Shown here piece after piece: positions 7,828 to 15,133 of a stretch of 64,000 nucleotides of DNA. The DNA is from CANLBN01 sp050633525 (lineage in GTDB: Bacteria > Pseudomonadota > Gammaproteobacteria > Pseudomonadales > Cellvibrionaceae): the NCBI GenBank assembly GCA_050633525.1, contig JBOEGR010000004.1, positions 1-64,000 on the forward strand, written 5' to 3'. The translations under genes and the position numbers were made by a program. How positions within the stretch are numbered: the first letter of the stretch is position 1; each line of letters starts with the position of its first letter. A model generated the notes under the pieces. The model did not search any database. It was not told the origin of the DNA and worked only from the letters and a program-made list of their open reading frames with translations.

Positions 7828-8063
7828 CTGCCTATCTCCGCTATGACCTCACGACAAATATCATCGCTAATCGATTCGACCTCTTTAGTGAGCGCGTAGG
7901 CTTTTTTAAAGTCCTCCATTTTACTCACTAACCCCATTAGCGCCATTGGATTACCGCCGGTCATACCGGACACGTCCACATCCGCAATCAAGGCATCACG
8001 CTCTCTCTTGGCGATACCACGGCGAATAACTAGCGCCTTCATTTCATCGACTGTCAAAGACAT
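7824..8063 (-). CDS. small phage protein, 79 aa
   Basis: Mostly helical, charged protein with an internal GMTGGNPMALMGLVSKM segment; no membrane helix or known motif. Strong AGGGGGTAAGGT upstream supports the start at 8063. It is in the early operon between Rep and the packaging genes, which suggests a DNA-metabolism or regulatory helper. Confidence 0.55.
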   Translation of the reverse strand: MSLTVDEMKALVIRRGIAKRERDALIADVDVSGMTGGNPMALMGLVSKMEDFKKAYALTKEVESISDDICREVIAEIGR

Positions 8064-8066
8064 ACC

Positions 8067-8288
8067 TTACCCCCTAGACCGATACAGCACGTCGAAACGC
8101 TCGACAGGCAAACACCACGCCGCACCAAATTCATTGGTAACGACGACATTACCCACCTCAAACTCACCTGCCGCATGGGACAAACCCAACTTATCGAGAG
8201 AATCGCTCTTTTTGATGATTCGCCATCGGACTATCTCCGGTGGCAACACTTTTATTCTTACAGCTTCGTTAAACTTTACCTTTCCCAT
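8067..8288 (-). CDS. small phage protein, 73 aa
   Basis: Basic N-terminus, then a strand-rich sequence with IVRWRIIKK and GNVVVTNEFGAAWCLP. It looks like a small beta-barrel (possibly an SH3- or OB-like nucleic-acid binder) but no family was recognised. It lies 16 bases after the replication protein gene in the same operon. Confidence 0.5.
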   Translation of the reverse strand: MGKVKFNEAVRIKVLPPEIVRWRIIKKSDSLDKLGLSHAAGEFEVGNVVVTNEFGAAWCLPVERFDVLYRSRG

Positions 8289-8304
8289 TTTTTACCCCGT
8301 ACAG

Positions 8305-10065
8305 TTATTGACACAAGTCCAAGGGCGGCGCGTTTGCCTCCCTTGGCACATCCACACAACGACGAATCGGACGGATTACCCACTCAAATAAACGAGTTTT
8401 AATAGGCAACCATCCGTATGCTTCCAACCCACGCACTACGTGAATCAATTCGCCATAAGCATTTTTAACCAGCGCACCCGCTGCATCTTTTTTCTTCGCC
8501 ATCCACGCCCTTAAGGGTCGCTCCTTCAATGGCTTAACCGGCCCACCCATATCTAAAGTAAACTGCTTCCAGTTACCCTCATCAGCCGACCTACGTATAT
8601 TCTCCAATTCCTCAGTATCAAGCACCACATCACCAATGCGGCGCATTTCACGGTATACCGTGACACTTGGCCCACCTATTTGCTGAAATTGCCTTATACC
8701 CCACGTACTGGCCCACGCCTCAGTCCTAACCGCTGTCTTAACCACATTGGCGTCCCACTCCGCACCGTCTTCTTTTAGGCCATCAACATTCTTTGAAATA
8801 TATTTGGCAATGTATCGAGTGGCACCGTTTGCCACCTCATCGATCGACACCTTGAAGCGTACCGATACCTTAGCCGGTGGGTCATCTTGCATTGCATAAG
8901 CCTGATAAATCGCCATGGCCTTTTCTAATTGATGCTCGGGGAACCACAACAGCGAATGCCAATGTGGACAACCATCGTGATGCGGCTCTGCAACACGAAA
9001 ACCAAATACGATAATATTCTCACGAGCAAATGCCGCCCTAACCTTAGCCCACACCTCAGAAAAATAAACTTGAGCATCGCGTGGACTAGACCCGTCCCAC
9101 TTCTCGTACTGCTCACCACTTCGGTTATGTGAATGAAATCTTGGTGGGCATGTTTGAGTAATAAATGCGGGAGTCCATCCTCCGACCTCTTCGGCTACTT
9201 CCTCAAAGCCACGAATGCGCGTCATTAATTCATTACGACGATTAATAGGGTTTGATACACCCAAGTCGGATAATTCAGCCAGCGAATAGCACTGCCCCTC
9301 ACTATTTTCAGCCTCCATAAGCTCTAGCAATTTCCTATTTCTTGCCTTCTGGTCATAACGACGACGAAGGGTAGCAATAGAACAATAACCACCGCGTCTT
9401 TTACACACCATACCCAACTCTCGCGCCGCCGATTCCAACTTACGTGCCTGCAAAGTCCTCAATTGTCGCCTCCACCATCGAGCATCAAACAATCGCGCAC
9501 ACAAAGCGGCCATCGCCTCTTTCTTATTGGACACATCACCAACACTAGGAATCTCAACACCCGCACCAACACACACAGCAATAGCCAAACGTTCTGCCGA
9601 CTTCATACAGTAAGCACCGTCACGACCCTGATCACGAATTTCTTTTAAACGGGCAAGCAATTGACGCTCGCACTTATCGGCCATCAATTGAGCCTCATCT
9701 ACGACAGCCCCATTATGACTCTCAACAGTCAAAAAAGACGTATTCAACCGGAGCAAACGCAACTCAAAATCCACAAACCAGTCGAGAGCTAACCCCATAC
9801 CCGAATCAGCACAGATAGAACGAATACGCGACTCAATATCGCCGCGTAAATAAGGATACTTAGCTAGTTTTTTGAAAGCGCTAGCGAGTGCCAGCGCCCA
9901 ATCCACAGCAGCCTGAATACTTTCATTAGCCGCTATTTCGTTGACCTGCCCCCTTATCTCTGAGGCAAAGTCATCGTGCTTTTCAATTACATTATCAATC
10001 ACACACCAAGAAGCTAAAAAGCTCCCTGTAAAATGATTAGCCCCCTTGACCTCCGCTAGGTTCAT
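8305..10065 (-). CDS. rolling-circle replication endonuclease, gpA/PM2 P12-like
   Basis: A 586-aa protein of the phage replication gene A family. The HUH metal motif is at residues 366-372 (CPHWHSL, H368/H370) and the two-tyrosine motif RYIAKYISKN gives Y418 and Y422 spaced by three residues, as in P2 gpA and related superfamily members. It would nick one strand at the double-strand origin, remain covalently attached and start rolling-circle replication. GGAG lies seven bases before the ATG. The start overlaps the 59-aa gene by 29 bases. Key residues are all present, so it is probably functional. Confidence 0.88.
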   Translation of the reverse strand: MNLAEVKGANHFTGSFLASWCVIDNVIEKHDDFASEIRGQVNEIAANESIQAAVDWALALASAFKKLAKYPYLRGDIESRIRSICADSGMGLALDWFVDFELRLLRLNTSFLTVESHNGAVVDEAQLMADKCERQLLARLKEIRDQGRDGAYCMKSAERLAIAVCVGAGVEIPSVGDVSNKKEAMAALCARLFDARWWRRQLRTLQARKLESAARELGMVCKRRGGYCSIATLRRRYDQKARNRKLLELMEAENSEGQCYSLAELSDLGVSNPINRRNELMTRIRGFEEVAEEVGGWTPAFITQTCPPRFHSHNRSGEQYEKWDGSSPRDAQVYFSEVWAKVRAAFARENIIVFGFRVAEPHHDGCPHWHSLLWFPEHQLEKAMAIYQAYAMQDDPPAKVSVRFKVSIDEVANGATRYIAKYISKNVDGLKEDGAEWDANVVKTAVRTEAWASTWGIRQFQQIGGPSVTVYREMRRIGDVVLDTEELENIRRSADEGNWKQFTLDMGGPVKPLKERPLRAWMAKKKDAAGALVKNAYGELIHVVRGLEAYGWLPIKTRLFEWVIRPIRRCVDVPREANAPPLDLCQ

Positions 10066-10216
10066 CTTCGAACTCCAACACAGTTACGGGCGGCTCGTGA
10101 TAAACCCTTTTCAGCCCCTGCATAGACGGCCCAAACTCCCCGATTACCACCTCCGCATCGAATGGCACGTCCTTTTCCAATTCCTGTAAAGCACTTATTA
10201 ACTCCGACACTTTCAT
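10037..10216 (-). CDS. 59-aa acidic phage protein before rep
   Basis: Short gene read directly: MKVSELISALQELEKDVPFD, then EVVIGEFGPSMQ and an acidic end. GGAGG lies eight bases upstream, an excellent ribosome binding site. The amphipathic N-terminus resembles small regulators or anti-repressors that bind partner proteins. It overlaps the replication gene start and may control its translation. Another, longer open frame here in a different register (10062-10253) lacks such a site. Confidence 0.65.
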   Translation of the reverse strand: MKVSELISALQELEKDVPFDAEVVIGEFGPSMQGLKRVYHEPPVTVLEFEDEPSGGQGG

Positions 10217-10265
10217 TCAACAAACCTCCAGCAATAAATAGAGCCATCACCATACACCATTCTTA

Positions 10266-10361
10266 TTATTTCCAGAAACCATTCAGATCAACACCCGATA
10301 AAAAAAACAATAACAGAATGAACACCACAGCGATCAGCTCGCTATCCTGCAACTTCTTCAC
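10266..10361 (-). CDS. possible 31-aa TM phage peptide
   Basis: A short frame overlapping the end of the 74-aa gene: GTG start, a charged start (VKKLQDSE), a hydrophobic helix (LIAVVFILLLFFL), then VDLNGFWK. The membrane-helix pattern and the operon gap it fills argue for a real gene, but there is no strong ribosome binding site and the GTG at 10364 is equally possible. Confidence 0.35.
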   Translation of the reverse strand: MKKLQDSELIAVVFILLLFFLSGVDLNGFWK

Positions 10362-10566
10362 CACGAATACACCCCAACTCGTCGGCACACTTTGCCCACA
10401 CGTTATAGCCACAGGTTTTACAATAAATAATTTCCCGCCGCTCGAAATCTCGCTGCATGCGCTCACCAATACTGACCTGCAGAAAATAGCCACGCCATAC
10501 GAATACCGCCAACACCAACACCGAAAAGATCACCGATATTCCACACAATAAATAAACCCAGTCCAT
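10342..10566 (-). CDS. phage membrane protein with Cys pairs, 74 aa
   Basis: N-terminal membrane helix (residues 3-26), then a short soluble domain with CKTCGY and two further Cys (CADELGC), likely a small zinc site. Starts in a TAATG overlap. It belongs to the early operon near rep; a membrane-linked replication or superinfection role is possible but not shown. Confidence 0.55.
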   Translation of the reverse strand: MDWVYLLCGISVIFSVLVLAVFVWRGYFLQVSIGERMQRDFERREIIYCKTCGYNVWAKCADELGCIRGEEVAG

Positions 10567-10772
10567 TACATTTCCCCGCCTTCACTTGGCATTATTTCCG
10601 ACACGTATTGAGCGATATTTGATTCCGCTTTCGATAGCGAAACGCGCATCAACTCGATGACGCTCGCCGACGACTTTGACGCGACATGCAAATCAAATTG
10701 CGCCTTAGCGCGATCATAACGAACAGCCAACTTCGATAAAGACTCGAAATTTTCAACAGTAAAAACGTCCAT
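10566..10772 (-). CDS. small helical phage protein, 68 aa
   Basis: Predicted all-helical, heptad-like protein (FESLSKLAVRYDRAKAQFDL) with no recognised family. Start ATG lies in a TAATG overlap with the 77-aa gene upstream, and its stop overlaps the next ATG the same way. Confidence 0.55.
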   Translation of the reverse strand: MDVFTVENFESLSKLAVRYDRAKAQFDLHVASKSSASVIELMRVSLSKAESNIAQYVSEIMPSEGGEM

Positions 10773-11005
10773 TAGCCCTTAGCCTCACGATCATCCCGAT
10801 ACTCGAAATTATGCTTCTCACAAAACTCGATCATTTCATGCTCATCATTAAAGTGAATATCGACCGAGCTGCTACCAATCCTTAAATGTACTGCCGCCAC
10901 AATTCGACGCTCACCGTCAATATCAGGATATGAGCTGACCATTGACGCACCCTCAGGGCAAACAACCCCCTTTCCATCTGTAAAAAAACTAACCTGAACA
11001 CCCAT
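10772..11005 (-). CDS. small phage protein, 77 aa
   Basis: Strand-rich N-terminus and an acidic helix near the end (DEHEMIEFCEKHNFE). The chosen ATG at 11005 overlaps the upstream stop by ATGA; a GTG one codon earlier is possible. No family recognised. Second gene of the early operon. Confidence 0.5.
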   Translation of the reverse strand: MGVQVSFFTDGKGVVCPEGASMVSSYPDIDGERRIVAAVHLRIGSSSVDIHFNDEHEMIEFCEKHNFEYRDDREAKG

Positions 11006-11472
11006 CACGCCACGCCCCGCATTTCAGCCACCGCTTTTTGATCAGCGATAAATTGCTTCTCACGTATAGCCGACTTAAAGCCATCAGCAAAAGACCATGA
11101 AAATTCTTTATCTGAAAATAATGTGACTGACACTTCTAACATTGCCGCCGATGCTTTAAACAACTCCACCTGTTGAGCCAGAGTAAAATCACCCCACCCA
11201 ACCGGTGAATCCATTTTTACATCCTGAAACAGCGTTTTATTGTCGCGGTAAGCGAGTGTGACAATGCGCAAGCGGCCCGACTTTGGTAGCCGGTTCCACG
11301 CGAACTCAAAGCAGTCAAAATTTTGCACCGCTTCTGAGTCGTAGTTTTCACCCTCACAGGTGCCGAACAGCAATTGAAGCTCTTTGATAAGTTGAGACCC
11401 GTGCTTGTCCATATCAGAAATGGATAACGACAACAGGGACAGAGAATTTTTGATTAAATTGATATCGATCAT
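11005..11472 (-). CDS. first gene of phage early operon, unknown, 155 aa
   Basis: A soluble mixed protein with no recognised motif; acidic middle and an Ala/Lys helix at the end (EKQFIADQKAVAEMRG). GAGGA seven bases before the ATG supports the start at 11472. It is the gene read first when the phage is derepressed, transcribed away from the HTH gene, so it could be a takeover or anti-host function; that is position-based inference only. Confidence 0.55.
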   Translation of the reverse strand: MIDINLIKNSLSLLSLSISDMDKHGSQLIKELQLLFGTCEGENYDSEAVQNFDCFEFAWNRLPKSGRLRIVTLAYRDNKTLFQDVKMDSPVGWGDFTLAQQVELFKASAAMLEVSVTLFSDKEFSWSFADGFKSAIREKQFIADQKAVAEMRGVA

Positions 11473-11681
11473 AAGCTTTCCTCTTCACATTCAGCTCTGG
11501 TTAATAATTAAACCGTACAATGCCCCTCCACTTAGTTGGGGCCAACAGCCGATCAAAACCGTTGGCCCCTATCCCGTGAAGAGGATGTGTGAAGAATAGC
11601 TAGGTGAGTACCTGTATAGCAAGGCAGCCATCGAGCTATTGGCTTTTTTAGGATGTTCTATAAACTGGACGAGGATACCCC
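11473..11681. promoter_or_regulatory. divergent early/repressor control region with nested inverted repeats
   Basis: Between the early operon and the HTH gene are several symmetric elements: CCTCTTCAC (11480-11488) with GTGAAGAGG (11576-11584); inside it GGGGCCAAC (11538-11546) with GTTGGCCCC (11561-11569), a 9-bp perfect stem with a 14-base loop; and an AT-rich near palindrome GGTTAATAATTAAACC (11499-11514). A further CCGTGAAGA copy precedes the HTH gene at about 11675. These are candidates for repressor operators or, for the GC-rich stem, an origin-like hairpin. Confidence 0.55.
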
Positions 11682-12023
11682 GTGAAGAAAAACCCAATGA
11701 TCACCACCAAATCTCTACTTGATTTAACCAATGAGTACAAAGGCTGGAGCGACTATCGCATCGGCAAAGAACTCGACATAAAATCTGGAATAGTCTCAGG
11801 CTGGAGAACCGGAAAACACATAATGTCCGATGATAATGTAGCTAAATTCGCCGATTTACTAGGATTCGACACAGATTGGCTTTTACTGCACATCCATGCC
11901 GAGAGGCATCTTACGCAGCCATTTTTCAATGATCTAAAGGAACTGGCCGAAAAAAAGACACCGGCAAATATTCTGGACAGAGCTGGCAAGGTCAAAAAAC
12001 AACCAGCAGCAACCAGAGACTAG
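11682..12023 (+). CDS. HTH phage regulator (DUF3693/XRE-like)
   Basis: A 113-aa protein with an N-terminal helix-turn-helix: residues about 12-60 read TNEYKGWSDYRIGKELDIKSG through a recognition-helix region and DNVAKFADLLGFDTDWLLLHI, the pattern of DUF3693 phage proteins. A basic C-terminal tail follows. It is the only plus-strand phage gene, divergent from the early operon across an operator-rich region, so a lysogeny repressor or copy-control role is inferred. The ATG is at 11682. Confidence 0.7.
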   Translation: MKKNPMITTKSLLDLTNEYKGWSDYRIGKELDIKSGIVSGWRTGKHIMSDDNVAKFADLLGFDTDWLLLHIHAERHLTQPFFNDLKELAEKKTPANILDRAGKVKKQPAATRD

Positions 12024-12105
12024 CCCCACCTTACACCCAAGCAGAACGCCCCTTAAATAAAGCACTTAACTCATTGATTTTTAACAGGTTACAAGTTGGT
12101 TAAAT

Positions 12106-12133
12106 TTTGATCTGAATATATATTATGCGAACT
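12106..12133. other. dif-like sequence, candidate XerCD attachment site (attR)
   Basis: Read on the minus strand, positions 12133-12123 give AGTTCGCATAA. Nine contiguous bases (TTCGCATAA) match the XerC-side arm of the Pseudomonas dif site, followed by a 6-bp TATATA centre and a weaker second arm TTCAGATCAAA that keeps six of eleven positions of the XerD arm. It lies 83 bases past the last phage gene. A 9-base match alone is expected by chance about once per window on two strands; only its position makes it notable. Confidence 0.35.
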
Positions 12134-12177
12134 CACGTTTCGATTGTATCTGAGAAATGATGATTTGTAATACGGGC

Positions 12178-12312
12178 CTAGGTTAATGATTTATATAACT
12201 TTTTTATAGCATTGTTAATATTATCGCTTATATAACCCGCCTGAGTGGCTTCTGCATGAAGTAAAAAATTCTGCCAATCAGCATCTATCATATTGCTATG
12301 TTGAAGCCACAT
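12178..12312 (-). CDS. possible 44-aa small gene or gene remnant
   Basis: Open frame read directly: MWLQHSNMIDADWQNFLLHA, then an Asn-rich helix ending KKLYKSLT. Amino-acid composition looks coding, but there is no ribosome binding site. It lies between the dif-like site and the Fur-controlled promoter, so it may be the 3' remnant of a gene broken by integration. The rest of 12024-12590 contains no other gene candidate. Confidence 0.3.
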   Translation of the reverse strand: MWLQHSNMIDADWQNFLLHAEATQAGYISDNINNAIKKLYKSLT

Positions 12313-12392
12313 TACATATATAAAAATTTAATTTAATTATAGTAAAGCCTATCCGAATGTTAATTGTCTTAGAGTTAGCACACGCCCTTAAA

Positions 12393-12442
12393 TGATAATG
12401 GTTATCAATAGCGTTGACATTGTAAATAACAATCATTATCAT
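12393..12442 (+). promoter_or_regulatory. hemP promoter with two Fur boxes
   Basis: TGATAATGGTTATCA (12393-12407) and TAACAATCATTATCA (12427-12441) each fit the 7-1-7 Fur operator. Between them lie TTGACA (12414-12419), a 17-base spacer and TATCAT (12437-12442). The second Fur box overlaps the -10, so Fe-Fur would block polymerase. This should drive hemP and probably the following flavodoxin/NiSOD genes under iron starvation. Confidence 0.85.
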
Positions 12443-12589
12443 TTGTTTTGATTGTTTCAGGTATCGCAAGACAAGCCCGATTTCAGAGTTAGCCTGGCCC
12501 AAAACAATCAAAGGTATACCTCCGACTCTGGAATCAAAGTAAGCGGCTTGTTGATTTTGTAACAATTAACTTTAGGAGTCTGATTAGCT

Positions 12590-12748
12590 ATGTCCGATAT
12601 TTCTCTTGCAAAAGCACCTAGAGGTTCGACACCAAAAGTGACGGCCACGCAGTTGTTTCAGGGTGGGAAGACTTTATTGATTCAACATAACGGTGATGAA
12701 TATCGTTTGCAGGTAACCAGAAGCCGTAAATTAATTCTAACAAAGTAA
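12590..12748 (+). CDS. hemP: hemin uptake protein HemP
   Basis: A 52-aa protein with the HemP signature: a variable start, then ATQLFQGGKTLLIQHNGDEY, then RLQVTRSRKLILTK, matching the family's GGxxxxxIxHxGxxYxLRxTxxxKLILTK pattern. In several bacteria HemP is needed to activate heme-uptake genes. AGGAG lies 11 bases before the ATG. Directly under two Fur boxes, so it is iron repressed. No heme receptor or transporter is in the window, so its partners must lie elsewhere. Confidence 0.9.
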   Translation: MSDISLAKAPRGSTPKVTATQLFQGGKTLLIQHNGDEYRLQVTRSRKLILTK

Positions 12749-12862
12749 CGCGATCTTCAGCCAAGCCAATATCGTTAGACTATTTCACTCATAGTCGATG
12801 ATCGACACCAGCCAGGCTTTTTTTACATTCTTAAATTTATTCATCTTCAACTGGTAGGCATC

Positions 12863-13414
12863 ATGAATACAATTAGTGATATGAACGTTGGGCTCATATT
12901 TGGTACAGATACAGGGAATACAGAAGAAATCGGCGACAAAATTGCTGGCGTATTAGTTGAGCATGCCTGCCCTGTCGAAATGATTAATGTCGTAGATGCT
13001 ACTCCGGAAATAATAGAATCGTTTGATTTTATTATTATGGGGATTCCTACTTGGGATTTTGGTGGCATACAAGAAGATTGGGAGAATTTTGAAGATGAGA
13101 TTCTTGCTACAAAATTAGACAATAAAATAGTTGCACTGTATGGATTGGGTGATCAAAGGGGTTATGGCGATTATTTTATTGACGCCGTTGGTTGGCTCCA
13201 TGAGCGAGTCCTAAAAACAGGTGCAACTATTATCGGAGAATGGCCTACAGAGGGCTATGACTTCGAGGCATCGTTAGCTGCTAATGAAGATAAGAGTTAC
13301 TTTTGTGGACTCGCTATTGATGAGGATCAACAAATTGAGCTAACAGATGGACGTATTGAGGGATGGATAAATTTATTAATAGAACAGCTCAATAAATTAG
13401 ATGCTGTTGCTTAA
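12863..13414 (+). CDS. fldA: flavodoxin
   Basis: Long-chain flavodoxin of about 183 aa. The FMN phosphate loop is GTDTGNTEEIGDKIA (residues about 15-30), the FMN-stacking W loop is PTWDFGGIQEDW, and the 90s loop is LYGLGDQRGYGDYFIDA. It carries single electrons in place of ferredoxin when iron is short. Start at 12863; an internal ATG at 12881 would give the usual MNVGLIFG start and is possible. Downstream of hemP with no obvious promoter of its own, hence likely in the same Fur-controlled transcript. Confidence 0.92.
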   Translation: MNTISDMNVGLIFGTDTGNTEEIGDKIAGVLVEHACPVEMINVVDATPEIIESFDFIIMGIPTWDFGGIQEDWENFEDEILATKLDNKIVALYGLGDQRGYGDYFIDAVGWLHERVLKTGATIIGEWPTEGYDFEASLAANEDKSYFCGLAIDEDQQIELTDGRIEGWINLLIEQLNKLDAVA

Positions 13415-13438
13415 TAAATAAATTATAAGGAATATAAA

Positions 13439-13882
13439 ATGAATTTTATGTGCGCTAAACACCGTAAAAAATTGATTGAAGACCCAAAGTCAGCGACTGT
13501 TATCTGGTATCGTCTAATGTCTTTAGCGAGGCATCAAGCAAAGACACAAGAGTGGCAAAAATCAGTTATTTCATACGGCAATGCACTTGATACGGCACAA
13601 ATTATTTTTGAGAATGACCCTGCCTCTCATGAGGTTAGTCGTTATATAAGAACGGCTTCTGAATTGGCCTACACGATTCGGCAGTGTAACCATCCATGCG
13701 ACCTTCAAGTAGTTGTTGCTGTTGTTAAAAATAACTTAGAACGAAGCTTATACCCTGCCAACATACAATTATTGTTAAGGCCATTAACAGATATCGCTTA
13801 CTCGCCAATATCTGAAGTCAACCGGTGGATGAAGGCACTATTCGAATCTGATCTGCAGCATCAAAACTATACCTATCACTAA
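13439..13882 (+). CDS. unknown helical protein after flavodoxin, 147 aa
   Basis: Predicted all-helical protein with a TPR-like alternation (WYRLMSLARHQAKTQEWQKS), three scattered Cys, no signal or membrane segment. AAGGA precedes the ATG at good spacing, and it follows flavodoxin by 24 bases. Its second helix pair resembles the neighbouring 150-aa protein in style, suggesting two related adaptor proteins. No family recognised. Iron-limitation context only. Confidence 0.6.
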   Translation: MNFMCAKHRKKLIEDPKSATVIWYRLMSLARHQAKTQEWQKSVISYGNALDTAQIIFENDPASHEVSRYIRTASELAYTIRQCNHPCDLQVVVAVVKNNLERSLYPANIQLLLRPLTDIAYSPISEVNRWMKALFESDLQHQNYTYH

Positions 13883-13960
13883 TTAAATTTTATTAGTTCT
13901 CTATAAAGAATAGGCGCGATCAAATACTGTATTTTTCTATAATTGTTTAGTGTGATAAAT

Positions 13961-14413
13961 ATGAATCAATGGGAATCGTTAGTCGATCGAGCAAAAAAAG
14001 CACATGCCAACCACTGCTATACAGATGCAATAAAGCTTAATGAATATGCACTCTTATTATCTAAAAAAGAGTTCGATAATACATTTTCATCAGCCGATCC
14101 CGAAAAAGCAGTAGTATCTGTGATAGTAAGTTATCTTAATATAATCGACAGTCATATTGCTGAGAACCGATTTGCAACTGCTCATAGTTTATTTGAGGAT
14201 ATTGTCTCGTTTTTAAGTGATATTAATAGTAAGCCTAAAAAAAGAGCGAGTCAGCACTTATCTGTAGTTAACGGGGTGAAGAAGCTATACATTGAATGGT
14301 CACTATTTCTTAAAGATCATGAAAATAAATTACCTTCAGTAGGTAGCACTTGGATTAAAACCCTACCCAATCTCATTAGCCAGCTATCTGACGAAAACAT
14401 CAGTATTCACTAA
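13961..14413 (+). CDS. unknown TPR-like protein, 150 aa
   Basis: Helical repeat pattern with WESLVDRAKKAHANHCYTDA at the start, reminiscent of single-TPR proteins such as the DUF2753 group, then a helical C-terminal half. ATG at 13961 chosen; an in-frame TTG at 13943 is possible. It sits in the hemP-fld-sodN gene series on the plus strand. Function unknown; a protein-protein role in iron-starvation response is inference. Confidence 0.55.
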   Translation: MNQWESLVDRAKKAHANHCYTDAIKLNEYALLLSKKEFDNTFSSADPEKAVVSVIVSYLNIIDSHIAENRFATAHSLFEDIVSFLSDINSKPKKRASQHLSVVNGVKKLYIEWSLFLKDHENKLPSVGSTWIKTLPNLISQLSDENISIH

Positions 14414-14436
14414 TCACCATTAACGGGAGTTTTACA

Positions 14437-14625
14437 TTGAAAACTTTATTATCTGCAATCATTCTTTTCATTTCCAGTCAAGTTCAAGCACATTCAGGGC
14501 ACGATCATCAACATTGGCTTAGCAGCCCTATTCATATACTAACAACGATTGCAATTGTCGCTATCATTGCTGTTGCTTATAAAATGATTAAAAACCATAA
14601 AACAGATAGATTAAAGGGGAAATAA
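14437..14625 (+). CDS. His-rich small membrane protein, 62 aa
   Basis: A 19-residue signal-like helix ending VQA, then a His cluster HSGHDHQHW, then a second membrane helix (about 31-52) and a basic tail. The His motif could bind nickel or another metal in the periplasm. The start codon is TTG with GGGAG seven bases upstream. It is directly before the nickel superoxide dismutase gene, one base apart from its ribosome-site region, so a nickel-supply role is plausible but unproven. Confidence 0.6.
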   Translation: MKTLLSAIILFISSQVQAHSGHDHQHWLSSPIHILTTIAIVAIIAVAYKMIKNHKTDRLKGK

Positions 14626-14626
14626 T

Positions 14627-15133
14627 ATGCTTCACTCAGTTATTCAATTTTTCGATAAAAAAGTGAGGCTAGATACAGTATCTGCTCACTGTGATATTCC
14701 TTGTAAAATCTATGATCCTATTTCAGCGCAACTAGCAGCTCTAACGATTATCAGAATGGTCGACCTTATTGATGAGCTTAATGCAAAAGATAACATGAGT
14801 CTAAAAGATCAAGCTCAATTAATTCGTTTGATTAATGAAAAAGAGGATCATGGCCTAAGAGTGAAAGAAGAAGTTCGCGTCATCTGGGGAGATTATTTCA
14901 AACAGCCTCAATTTGAGCAAGTCTCAGGAATCCATGAGTTAGTACATAGCATTATGTTACAGGCATCAAAAGCGAAACAAGGAGTGGATCGTGAAGACAG
15001 CATTGCTCTTTTAAATTTAGTAAACCAATTTGCAGAGGCATTTTGGCTTACCAAAGGAGTTGATACATTTTCAGCAACCTGCCCTTACCCACCATCGCTA
15101 GAGCTTGTCTATCCGAAATTAAGCAATAGTTAA
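14627..15133 (+). CDS. sodN: nickel superoxide dismutase precursor
   Basis: 168 aa. A 20-residue leader ends VSA and is followed by HCDIPCKIYDP: the nickel hook with H1, C2, D3, P5, C6 and Y9 of the mature enzyme all present. The rest is helical, as for the four-helix NiSOD subunit, which forms hexamers dismutating superoxide. Because it needs no iron it suits iron-starved cells. It is coupled by TAATG to the protease gene that must remove the leader. AGGGG precedes the start. Confidence 0.93.
   Translation: MLHSVIQFFDKKVRLDTVSAHCDIPCKIYDPISAQLAALTIIRMVDLIDELNAKDNMSLKDQAQLIRLINEKEDHGLRVKEEVRVIWGDYFKQPQFEQVSGIHELVHSIMLQASKAKQGVDREDSIALLNLVNQFAEAFWLTKGVDTFSATCPYPPSLELVYPKLSNS

Larger units (their letters stand above)
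1..12133. mobile_element. PM2-like (corticovirus-related) tailless prophage, left end outside window
   Basis: The block holds a coherent tailless-phage gene set on the minus strand: PM2 P2-like major capsid protein, P9-like packaging ATPase, HUH replication endonuclease of the gpA/P12 kind, many 30-110 aa single-TM proteins, a spike, a peptidase and holin-like genes, with a divergent HTH gene at the right end. No terminase, portal, tail or integrase gene is visible. The block reads as more GC-rich than the AT-rich genes right of 12.4 kb. The right border is inferred from the last phage-like gene (12023) and a dif-like sequence at 12106-12133. The left border is beyond base 1. Confidence 0.85.

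Noticed and set aside
10062..10253. A 63-codon minus-strand frame before the replication gene
   Set aside because: It lacks a ribosome binding site and overlaps, in another register, the 59-aa gene at 10037-10216, which has GGAGG at eight bases and a plausible amphipathic product.
10162..10551. A 129-codon plus-strand frame opposite the early phage genes
   Set aside because: It is antisense to three coupled phage genes, has odd composition and no ribosome site; treated as a shadow.
1..12133. A tailed prophage
   Set aside because: No terminase, portal, major tail, tape-measure or baseplate gene; the ATPase and capsid types are those of tailless membrane phages.
12296..12565. An 89-codon minus-strand frame over the Fur boxes
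   Set aside because: It covers the hemP promoter and both Fur boxes, has no ribosome site and no recognisable protein pattern.
12024..12590. A tRNA gene as integration target
   Set aside because: No cloverleaf or CCA-ended sequence could be found on either strand in this gap.
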